A DNA stretch of 12,973 bases from Ruminobacter sp964520475 (GTDB lineage Bacteria > Pseudomonadota > Gammaproteobacteria > Enterobacterales > Succinivibrionaceae). This document shows, piece by piece, positions 6,951 to 12,960 of this stretch (its first letter is position 1; every line of letters begins with the position of its first letter). The notes under the pieces are model-generated. The model was not told the DNA's origin and made no database searches. It saw only the letters and a program-made list of their open reading frames with translations. The translations under genes and the position numbers were made by a program. The stretch lies in NCBI GenBank assembly GCA_964520475.1, contig CAZFNS010000027.1, forward strand, positions 1 through 12,973, given 5' to 3'.

Positions 6951-7555
6951 TTTACTGCGTCGATCTCGACGGGACCCTGATCAAGAACGACATGTCGGTG
7001 ACCTCGTTCTTCGCCATGGCGCTCCGGCGCCCGTTCCTGCTCGGGAAGTTCTTCCGCTGGCACCGCGAGGGCGGGCGGGCCCTGCTCAAGCACCGCCTGG
7101 GCGAGATCTACGAGTTCGATCCGGCGGATCTCAAGTTCAACGCGGAGCTCGTCGCTTATCTCGAAGAGCTGGCGCGCGACCCGGCGAACGAGATCTACCT
7201 GGTGTCCGGGAGCACGCAGAAGATCGTGGACAGGATCGCGGCGCGTTTCCCGTTTTTCCGGGGGGCGTTCGGCTCCTCGCCGGAGATCAATCTCACCGGG
7301 CGGAACAAGCTCGCGCTGATCCGCGCCCGCTTCGGCGCCGGGCCGGTCTGCTACGCGGGCAACGCCCGCGTCGATCTCAAGGTCTGGAAGGGGACGGACA
7401 GCGCCATCGTGGTGAGCGCGCGCCGGCGCTTCATAAAAAAGGCCGGGGCGGCGACGAAGATAGAAAAGGTTATCCGGCCGCGCTTCGCGCGGTCCCCCGG
7501 GCGGCGCCCGGACGAAAAAAGCGCCGCGTCCCCCCGGGACGGCGGCGGGGTTTGA
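6947..7555 (+). CDS. Stand-alone HAD-family hydrolase resembling the N-terminal domain of HAD-UbiA fusions
   Basis: 202-residue haloacid dehalogenase-superfamily phosphatase. Motif I is DLDGT with D6 and D8, motif II is LVSGST with S87, motif III is K121 in GRNKLALI, and motif IV is YAGNARVDLKVW, with N139 in place of the usual first Asp and D143 kept. A cap region rich in Phe, Arg and Trp lies between I and II. The whole pattern, including the downstream IVVSARRRFIKKA and KIEKVIRPR, resembles the HAD domain that in many bacteria precedes a UbiA prenyltransferase, but the chain ends in a low-complexity Arg/Pro/Ser tail where the prenyltransferase would begin. The ATG at 6947 overlaps the dehydratase stop (ATGA), and the stop touches the next gene region, so it is embedded in the operon. 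It may remove a phosphate from a lipid or sugar intermediate. It is not a standard APE gene as I remember the set. Confidence 0.8.
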   Translation: MIYCVDLDGTLIKNDMSVTSFFAMALRRPFLLGKFFRWHREGGRALLKHRLGEIYEFDPADLKFNAELVAYLEELARDPANEIYLVSGSTQKIVDRIAARFPFFRGAFGSSPEINLTGRNKLALIRARFGAGPVCYAGNARVDLKVWKGTDSAIVVSARRRFIKKAGAATKIEKVIRPRFARSPGRRPDEKSAASPRDGGGV

Positions 7556-7575
7556 TTCAAAGGCGGTACGAGGCT

Positions 7576-8310
7576 ATGGGTAAAGTCAGAAGAGTTTTGA
7601 TATCGGGCGCGAGCTCGGACATCGGGCGGGAGATCGCGGCGCGCCTCGCGGCGGACGGCTTCGCGCTCGCCCTGCACTGCCACGGCGACGGGGGCGCGGC
7701 CGCCCTCGCCGCTCTCCTTAAAACGCTCCCGGCGCCGGCGCCGCATTCGGTGCTGCGGTTCGACGCGGCGGACCGGGAGGGCGCCGGCGCCGCCGTCGAG
7801 GCGGACATCGCGGCGAACGGCGCCTACTGGGGCGTCGTGACCTGCGCCGGCGTGACCGCCGACGGGCCGATGCCCGGCATGCCCGGGGAGGACTGGGACC
7901 GGGTGATCCGGGTGAACCTCGACGGGTTCTACAACGTGGTGAAGCCCGCGCTCCTGCCCATGATCCGGCTCCGCGCCGGCGGGCGGATCGTGGCCGTCGC
8001 CTCGGTCTCCGGGGTGGCCGGCAACCGGGGCCAGACCAACTACAGCGCCTCCAAGGCCGGGGTCATCGCCGCCTGCAAGTCGCTCGCCCTCGAGCTCGCC
8101 AAGCGGAACATCACCGTCAACGCCGTGTCCCCGGGGCTCATCGCCACCAAGATGGTGACCCCCGAAACGCTCGAGCGGGCGCTGCCGCTCATCCCGCTGA
8201 ACCGGCCGGGGACCCCGGCGGAGGTGGCCGCCCTGGTCGCCTTCCTGTTCGGGGAGGGGGCCGCCTACATCACCAGACAGAATATCAACGTAAACGGAGG
8301 AATGTGCTGA
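7576..8310 (+). CDS. SDR 3-oxoacyl-ACP reductase (FabG-like, ApeQ type)
   Basis: 244-residue short-chain dehydrogenase/reductase that reduces the beta-keto group of the ACP-bound chain with NAD(P)H in the cytoplasm. The nucleotide-binding turn reads SGASSDIG (residues 11-18), with Asp replacing the middle glycine of the classical TGxxxGIG. The catalytic residues are N114 in VNLDGFYN, S143 in VASVSG, Y156 and K160 in NYSASKAG, followed by NAVSPGLIATKM. The C-terminus NINVNGGMC is the normal FabG ending. The ATG at 7576 gives the usual N-terminus; a TTG at 7552 in frame would add eight residues and overlap the HAD stop, and its ribosome site is no better. The end overlaps ketosynthase 2 by one base (TGATG). 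Together with the two ketosynthases and the hotdog protein it forms the chain-extending core. Confidence 0.9.
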   Translation: MGKVRRVLISGASSDIGREIAARLAADGFALALHCHGDGGAAALAALLKTLPAPAPHSVLRFDAADREGAGAAVEADIAANGAYWGVVTCAGVTADGPMPGMPGEDWDRVIRVNLDGFYNVVKPALLPMIRLRAGGRIVAVASVSGVAGNRGQTNYSASKAGVIAACKSLALELAKRNITVNAVSPGLIATKMVTPETLERALPLIPLNRPGTPAEVAALVAFLFGEGAAYITRQNINVNGGMC

Positions 8311-9548
8311 TGACCAGGGTCGTCGTTACCGGAATGGGCATGTACTCGCCGCTCGGCGCGACTCACGCCGACTGCCTGAGCGCCCTCAGAAGCCTCGAGA
8401 ACCGCTGCGCCGTGATCCCGGAGCTCGCGGAGTACCGGAACATGAACTGCCGGATCGCCGCGCCGGTGACCGCGCCGCTCCCGGATTACCCGCGCAAGAA
8501 GACCCGCTCGATGGGGCGGGTGGGGACCCTCGCCGCGGCCGCGACCGAGGCCGCCCTCGCCGACGCGGGCCTCGCCGGCTCGCCGGAGCTCTCCGACGGG
8601 ACGACGGGGATCGCCTACGGCAGCTCGGGCGGCACCTACAAGGCCATCACGGACGCCGCCGCCTTCGTGACGGAGCGGGACGTGACCGCGATCAACGCCT
8701 CGACCTACGTGCAGATGATGCCGCACACCGTGGCGGTGAACCTCGCGATCTTCTTCGGCGTCCACGGCCGGATCGTCGCCACCAGCACGGCCTGCACCAG
8801 CGGGTCCCAGGGCATCGGCTACGCGTACGAATGCATCAAGAGCGGCTCCTGCCGGATCATGATCGCGGGCGGGGCCGAGGAGCTCAGCCCGTTCTCCGTC
8901 GGCGTCTTCGACGCGATGTTCGCGGCCAGCCCCACCCGGGACGACCCGCGCCGCGCGCCCCGGCCGTTCGACCGGAGCCGCGACGGGATCGTGGTCGGCG
9001 AGGGCGCGGGCACGCTGATCCTCGAGGATCTCGACCACGCGCTCAAGCGCGGCGCGCGGATCTACGCGGAGGTCGCGGGGTTCGCCACCAACTGCGACGC
9101 CACCCATATAACCAACCCCTCGAGCCCGGACATGGAGGCGTGCATGCGCCTCGCCCTGCGGAACGCGGGGCTCGCGCCCGGCGACATAGGCTACGTGAAC
9201 GCCCACGGCACGGGCACCCCGGCGGGGGATATCGCCGAAAGCCGGGCCACCTGGCGGATCTTCGGCGGCGGGACCCCGGTGTCCACCCTGAAGAGCTACA
9301 TGGGGCACACCCTCGGCGCCGCCGGGGCGCTGGAGGCGGCCCTCACGATCCTGATGCAGCGGGAGGGCTGGTTCGCGCCGAACCTCAACCTGACCGATCC
9401 GGATCCGGCCTGCGGGGCGCTCGACTATATCGCCGGGGCGGGGCGCGAGATCGACGCCCGCTATGTCATGAGCAACAATTTCGCCTTCGGCGGGGTGAAC
9501 ACCAGCCTGATCTTCAAAAAGGCGGAGCCGGAGTCTTGGCGCCCGTAA
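8310..9548 (+). CDS. Beta-ketoacyl-ACP synthase 2 (FabF-like, ApeR type)
   Basis: 412-residue FabF-type ketosynthase with the complete active site: C162 in TSTACTSGSQ, H299 in NAHGTGTP, K328 and H333 in STLKSYMGHTLGAAG, and the terminal loop MSNNFAFGGVNTSLIF. It is longer and closer to canonical FabF than ketosynthase 1. The ATG at 8310 shares one base with the ketoreductase stop and has GGAGG 9 bases upstream; the GTG at 8304 in frame is too close to that site. In APE clusters the last ketosynthase (ApeR) is thought to handle early or alternative condensations, separate from the ApeO pair, but the exact role here is inferred. The 3' end overlaps by 13 bases with the TTG-started membrane protein gene. 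Two active-looking ketosynthases flanking the reductive genes is the normal APE layout. Confidence 0.9.
   Translation: MTRVVVTGMGMYSPLGATHADCLSALRSLENRCAVIPELAEYRNMNCRIAAPVTAPLPDYPRKKTRSMGRVGTLAAAATEAALADAGLAGSPELSDGTTGIAYGSSGGTYKAITDAAAFVTERDVTAINASTYVQMMPHTVAVNLAIFFGVHGRIVATSTACTSGSQGIGYAYECIKSGSCRIMIAGGAEELSPFSVGVFDAMFAASPTRDDPRRAPRPFDRSRDGIVVGEGAGTLILEDLDHALKRGARIYAEVAGFATNCDATHITNPSSPDMEACMRLALRNAGLAPGDIGYVNAHGTGTPAGDIAESRATWRIFGGGTPVSTLKSYMGHTLGAAGALEAALTILMQREGWFAPNLNLTDPDPACGALDYIAGAGREIDARYVMSNNFAFGGVNTSLIFKKAEPESWRP
9524..9527 (+). promoter_or_regulatory. Ribosome binding site for the TTG-started membrane protein
   Basis: GGAG, 8 bases before TTG 9536, inside the last codons of ketosynthase 2. 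It supports a TTG start because no suitable ATG or GTG lies near the beginning of the conserved hydrophobic region. Confidence 0.5.
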
Positions 9549-10150
9549 GACCGCCCCTCTGGGTCAGGATATGCCTCGGCGCCGCGGCGGCGCTGTACCC
9601 GTTCCTCGTGTACCTCGGCATAAAAAGCGGGTCGGGGGCCGCGGTGGGCGCGCTCGCCCTCCTGCTCGGGCTCGGGACGCTGCTGAACGGCGGGCGCGGG
9701 GGGCTGCCGCCGCGGGGCCGCGCGCTCCTCGGCGCGGCCGCCCTGGCCATTGCCGCGGGCGCTTTCCTGCTCGGCGAGCTCGACGCCGCGAAGATCTGGC
9801 CGATCGCCGTGACGCTCGTCTTCCTGGCCGCGTTCGCGGGGAGCCTGCGCCCCGGGTCGACCCCCGTCGTGGAGCGGATCGCGGCGCTGACGACGCCGCC
9901 GGAGGAGCGGGACGATTTTTTCCGGAGGTACTGCCGCGCGGTGACGCTGGCCTGGTGCGGGTTTTTCGCGCTGAACGGCCTCGCGTCCCTGGCCACGGCC
10001 CTCTGGGGGAGCGACGAGGTCTGGGCCCTTTACAACGGGTTCGTCTCGTATCTGCTCATGGGCGCGATGTTCGCCGGCGAGTACGCCGTGCGGACGATTT
10101 TGAGAAGAAAAAGAAGAAGAAAAAAGGAGCCTGAAAGCGATGACACATAA
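9536..10150 (+). CDS. COG4648-like integral membrane protein (ApeG type)
   Basis: 204-residue inner-membrane protein with about six hydrophobic helices, approximately residues 8-28, 34-50, 61-78, 82-101, 138-160 and 166-187, and a very basic C-terminus (RRKRRRKKE) that should lie in the cytoplasm. Family landmarks are ALYPFLVYLGI near the N-terminus, a central SLRPGSTPVVERIA segment, RRYCRAVTLAWCGFFALNG and WALYNGFVSYLLMG. These match, from memory, the COG4648 membrane proteins common in APE clusters (ApeG), whose biochemical role is unknown. The TTG at 9536 is chosen because GGAG stands 8 bases upstream and the conserved N-terminus begins immediately; no ATG or GTG is available there, and the open frame further upstream is shadow reading of ketosynthase 2. 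It overlaps both neighbours, by 13 bases upstream and 11 bases downstream. In known clusters I recall it lying near the ACP genes, so its place here looks rearranged. Confidence 0.72.
   Translation: MAPVRPPLWVRICLGAAAALYPFLVYLGIKSGSGAAVGALALLLGLGTLLNGGRGGLPPRGRALLGAAALAIAAGAFLLGELDAAKIWPIAVTLVFLAAFAGSLRPGSTPVVERIAALTTPPEERDDFFRRYCRAVTLAWCGFFALNGLASLATALWGSDEVWALYNGFVSYLLMGAMFAGEYAVRTILRRKRRRKKEPESDDT
10102..10129 (+). other. Purine tract joining the membrane-protein tail and the methyltransferase ribosome site
   Basis: An almost pure A/G stretch stands out in the GC-rich surroundings. It encodes the Arg/Lys tail of the membrane protein, contains six consecutive A (10120-10125), and ends in GGAG (10126-10129), the Shine-Dalgarno site for the methyltransferase ATG at 10140. 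It probably supports translational coupling; polymerase slippage at the A run is conceivable. Confidence 0.5.
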
Positions 10151-11225
10151 AAACTACAACGACATGAGCGCGATGGCGGCCATGAGGACGGCCCAGTTCA
10201 TCGCGGTGGGCCCGTTCATTTTCCAGGCCGTCGCAGCCATGAAGAAGCTGGGGATCCTCGCCGTGTTCGGCGATATGAGCGACGACGACACCGTGGCGGT
10301 AAGCGAGCTCGTCGAGCGCACCGGGCTGAGCGGGTACGCGGTGACCGTGCTGCTCGACCTCGCCGAGGCGGCCGATCTGGTCATCAGGAACTACGACGGC
10401 ACGTACTCGCCCTCCAAGGTGATCCACTACCTCGCGAACGACCGGATGACCGGCGTCAATTTCGCTTTCTCCGCCGACGTCTGCTACGAGGGGCTCGCGC
10501 GGCTCGCCGACTCCCTCAAGAGCGGCCGGCCCGAGGGGCTCGCGACCCTCACCAAAGATCACGAGACCATCTACCCGTTCATCGGCTTCCTGCCGCCCGC
10601 CGCGAAAGCGGCCTGGTTCGGCTTCGACCACTTCTATTCGGACAGCGTCTTCGGGGAGATCCTGCCGATCCTGCTTTCGGGCCGGGAGAACCCGCGCGTC
10701 GTCGACGTCGGCGGCAACACCGGCAAATTCGCGGCCGGGGTCCTCCGGTACCGGCCCGGGGGCAGGGTGACCATCGTGGATCTCCCGGAGCAGTGCCGGC
10801 TCGCCGCCGCGCAAGCGGCGGAACTGGGGCTCGCCGACCGCATCGGCTTCTGCCCGTGCGATATCCTGGAATCTTCCGCCAAACTCCCCGTCGAGGGGGA
10901 TCTCTGGTGGATGAGCCAGTTCCTCGACTGCTTCTCCCTGCCGCAGGTCGAGCGGATCGCCGCGCGGACGCGCGCCAGCATGGAGAAGGGGGCGATCCTC
11001 GCCGTCTGCGAGATCTTCGGGGACAAGGCCCCCAACGACATCGCCCGGCTCGTGATCGAGGCGAACAGCCTGTACTTCACGGCGCTCGCGAACGGCCGGA
11101 GCCGCTTCTACCACTCGTACGATCTGATCTCCGCCGTGGAGGGACAGGGCTTCGGGCTGTCGCGCGAGATCGACGGCCTGGGCTTCGGCCACTCCCTGCT
11201 CATCTTCGAGCAGAGGCCGCTTTAG
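10140..11225 (+). CDS. SAM-dependent O-methyltransferase-like protein (ApeB type)
   Basis: 361-residue class I methyltransferase of the O-methyltransferase family 2 plan: an N-terminal winged-helix/dimerisation domain (about residues 15-100, with LSGYAVTVLLDLAEAADLV and the DGTYSPSKV wing) and a C-terminal Rossmann domain from about residue 180. SAM motif I is VVDVGGNTGKFA with D189, G191, G192 and G195; TIVDLPEQ is the following acidic strand. At the position where plant-type O-methyltransferases carry the catalytic base in LHDW, this protein reads SQFLDCFS (L262-D263-C264), so the usual His is missing. It probably methylates the aryl head group of the polyene, as assigned for the methyltransferase of described APE clusters. 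GGAG lies 10 bases before ATG 10140, and the gene overlaps the preceding one by 11 bases. It is the last gene of the cluster before a promoter-bearing gap. Confidence 0.82.
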   Translation: MTHKNYNDMSAMAAMRTAQFIAVGPFIFQAVAAMKKLGILAVFGDMSDDDTVAVSELVERTGLSGYAVTVLLDLAEAADLVIRNYDGTYSPSKVIHYLANDRMTGVNFAFSADVCYEGLARLADSLKSGRPEGLATLTKDHETIYPFIGFLPPAAKAAWFGFDHFYSDSVFGEILPILLSGRENPRVVDVGGNTGKFAAGVLRYRPGGRVTIVDLPEQCRLAAAQAAELGLADRIGFCPCDILESSAKLPVEGDLWWMSQFLDCFSLPQVERIAARTRASMEKGAILAVCEIFGDKAPNDIARLVIEANSLYFTALANGRSRFYHSYDLISAVEGQGFGLSREIDGLGFGHSLLIFEQRPL

Positions 11226-11249
11226 GGCGCGCCGCCCCGGCCCGCGCCC
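11225..11249 (+). terminator. GC hairpin just after the methyltransferase stop
   Basis: GGGCGCG and CGCGCCC form a seven-pair stem with an 11-base loop, starting on the last base of the stop codon. No T-tract follows, so this is not a standard intrinsic terminator; it could mark or stabilise the 3' end of the cluster transcript. Confidence 0.3.
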
Positions 11250-11287
11250 GAATCTTCGCGCCGGGGCAAATTATCGCGCGCGTTTCG

Positions 11288-11316
11288 TTGAGAATCGGCG
11301 CGTCCGCTGTTAGAAT
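11288..11316 (+). promoter_or_regulatory. Sigma70-type promoter of the fumarase gene
   Basis: TTGAGA (11288-11293) and TAGAAT (11311-11316) are separated by exactly 17 bases, and an extended -10 TG occupies 11308-11309. Each hexamer differs from consensus at one or two positions. Transcription would start near 11323, leaving a leader of about 100 bases before the fumarase ATG. This is the best promoter in the window and separates fumarase from the cluster. Confidence 0.75.
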
Positions 11317-11327
11317 TTAATTGTCTC

Positions 11328-11351
11328 GCGGCCCGCCCCCGGGCGGGCCGC
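11328..11351 (+). promoter_or_regulatory. Leader hairpin 1 upstream of fumarase
   Basis: GCGGCCCGCC (11328-11337) and GGCGGGCCGC (11342-11351) form a perfect ten-pair stem with a CCCG loop, about five bases after the predicted transcription start. No T-tract follows it. It may protect the 5' end or take part in an attenuation-type switch. Confidence 0.55.
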
Positions 11352-11353
11352 CC

Positions 11354-11393
11354 GGGACGCCCCGGGGAGCGATCCGGCTCCCGGCCGCGTCCC
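11354..11393 (+). promoter_or_regulatory. Leader hairpin 2 upstream of fumarase
   Basis: Outer arms GGGACGC (11354-11360) and GCGTCCC (11387-11393) enclose an inner stem GGGAGC (11365-11370) with GCTCCC (11377-11382) and loop GATCCG; two more C-G pairs form across one bulged G. The long hairpin ends 14 bases before the Shine-Dalgarno sequence AGAGGAG (11407-11413), leaving the ribosome site single-stranded. Confidence 0.5.
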
Positions 11394-11420
11394 CGTTTCG
11401 TTGTCCAGAGGAGCCGTAAC

Positions 11421-12947
11421 ATGACCGTTATCAAGCAGCAGGACTTCATCGACTCGATCTTCGAGGCCCTGCAGTTCATTTCTTATTACCACCCCGTCGA
11501 TTTCGTCCGCGCCCTGCGCAAGGCTTACGAGAGGGAGCTGAACCCGGCCGCGAAGAACGCCATCGCCCAGATCCTGGTGAACTCCCGGATGTGCGCGATC
11601 GGCCACCGTCCCCTGTGCCAGGACACCGGCATCGTCACCTGCTTCGTGCGCGTCGGCATGAACGTCAGGTTCGAGGGCGACATGACCGTCGAGGAAATGG
11701 TCAACGAAGGCACCCGCCGGGCGTACTGCTGTCCCGACAACCCGCTCCGCAAGAGCGTGCTCGTCGACCCGATCGGCGCCCGCGTCAACACCAAGGACAA
11801 CACCCCGGCCGTGACCCACATCTCCATGATCCCGGGCGACAAGGTCGAGGTGCTCCTCGCCTCCAAAGGCGGCGGCTCCGAAAACAAGTCCAAGCTGGTC
11901 ATGCTCAACCCCTCCGACTCGATCGAGGACTGGGTGTTCGAGCAGCTCCCGCACATGGGCGCGGGCTGGTGCCCGCCGGGCATCCTCGGCGTGGGCGTGG
12001 GCGGCACCATGGAGAAGGCCGCGATCCTCGCCAAAGAGGCGCTGATGGATCCCGTGGACATCGACGAGCTCATCGCGCGCGGCGCGAAGACCTCCGAGGA
12101 GAAGCTCCGCCTGGCCCTCTACGACGGCATCAACAAACTCGGCATCGGCGCCCAGGGCCTGGGCGGCATGACCACGGTGCTCGACGTCAAGGTCAAGACC
12201 TACCCGACCCACGCCGTCGCCAAGCCCGTGGCCATCATCCCGAACTGCGCCGCCTCCCGCCACATCCACTTCACCCTCGACGGCAGCGGCCCGGTCAGCC
12301 TCGAGCCGCCCTCGCTCGACGAGTGGCCGGTCATTGAGCTCGGCAACGCGGACGGCGCGAGAAGGGTGAACCTCGACGGCATCACCAAGGAGGAGATCGC
12401 CACCTGGAAGACCGGCGAGACCCTGCTCGTCAGCGGGACGATCCTCACCGGGCGCGACGCGGCCCACAAGCGCATCGCCGACCTGATCGCGGCCGGGAAG
12501 CCCCTGCCCGAGGGCGTCGACTTCCGGGGCAAGTTCATCTACTACGTCGGGCCCGTTCCCGCCGTGCGCGACGAGGTGATCGGACCCGCGGGCCCGACGA
12601 CCTCCACCCGCATGGACAAGTTCGTGGAGACCATGCTCGCCGACACCGGCCTCATCGGCATGATCGGCAAGTCGGAGCGCGGCCTCGCGGCGACCGAGTC
12701 CATAAAGAAGCACGGCGCCGTGTACCTGATGGCCGTGGGCGGAGCCGCCTACCTGGTCTCGAAAGCCATCAAAAAGGCCCGCGTGGTGGCCTTCCCCGAT
12801 CTCGGCATGGAAGCGATCCACGAGTTCGAGGTCGTGGACATGCCCGTGACCGTCGCGGTCGACTCGCGCGGCTCCAACATCCATATCTCGGGTCCCGCCG
12901 AGTGGAAGGAGAAGATCAAAGAGATCGACTTCAAGTACCTGGAGTAG
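11421..12947 (+). CDS. fumA: Class I fumarate hydratase (single-chain, 4Fe-4S)
   Basis: 508-residue iron-sulfur fumarase that interconverts fumarate and malate in the cytoplasm (TCA cycle or its reductive branch). The N-terminal alpha domain supplies the three cluster cysteines: C66 in PLCQDTG, C184 in GWCPPG and C276 in PNCAASRH. Their spacing (118 and 92 residues) is close to that of E. coli FumA. GGGSENKSK and GIGAQGLGG are further signatures. The beta domain from about residue 330 carries GRDAAHKRI, YYVGPV, GPTTSTRMDKF and MIGKSERG. It lacks about 40 N-terminal residues relative to E. coli FumA, as in the Burkholderiales enzymes I recall. ATG 11421 has AGAGGAG 7 bases upstream. It has its own promoter and structured leader and is most likely a conserved chromosomal neighbour, not part of the pigment pathway. 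fumA and fumB types cannot be told apart; tartrate dehydratase is less likely given the length and single chain. Confidence 0.95.
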   Translation: MTVIKQQDFIDSIFEALQFISYYHPVDFVRALRKAYERELNPAAKNAIAQILVNSRMCAIGHRPLCQDTGIVTCFVRVGMNVRFEGDMTVEEMVNEGTRRAYCCPDNPLRKSVLVDPIGARVNTKDNTPAVTHISMIPGDKVEVLLASKGGGSENKSKLVMLNPSDSIEDWVFEQLPHMGAGWCPPGILGVGVGGTMEKAAILAKEALMDPVDIDELIARGAKTSEEKLRLALYDGINKLGIGAQGLGGMTTVLDVKVKTYPTHAVAKPVAIIPNCAASRHIHFTLDGSGPVSLEPPSLDEWPVIELGNADGARRVNLDGITKEEIATWKTGETLLVSGTILTGRDAAHKRIADLIAAGKPLPEGVDFRGKFIYYVGPVPAVRDEVIGPAGPTTSTRMDKFVETMLADTGLIGMIGKSERGLAATESIKKHGAVYLMAVGGAAYLVSKAIKKARVVAFPDLGMEAIHEFEVVDMPVTVAVDSRGSNIHISGPAEWKEKIKEIDFKYLE

Positions 12948-12960
12948 CCCGCGGAGCGGG
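12948..12960 (+). other. Short palindrome after the fumarase stop
   Basis: CCCGC and GCGGG around a GGA loop directly follow the stop codon. It could be a small terminator stem, but the sequence after it is A-rich, not T-rich, and the window ends 13 bases later, so function cannot be judged. Confidence 0.25.

Noticed and set aside
7552..7575. TTG start for the ketoreductase
   Set aside because: It would add eight residues not seen in FabG-type proteins and has no better ribosome site; ATG 7576 directly precedes the nucleotide-binding strand.
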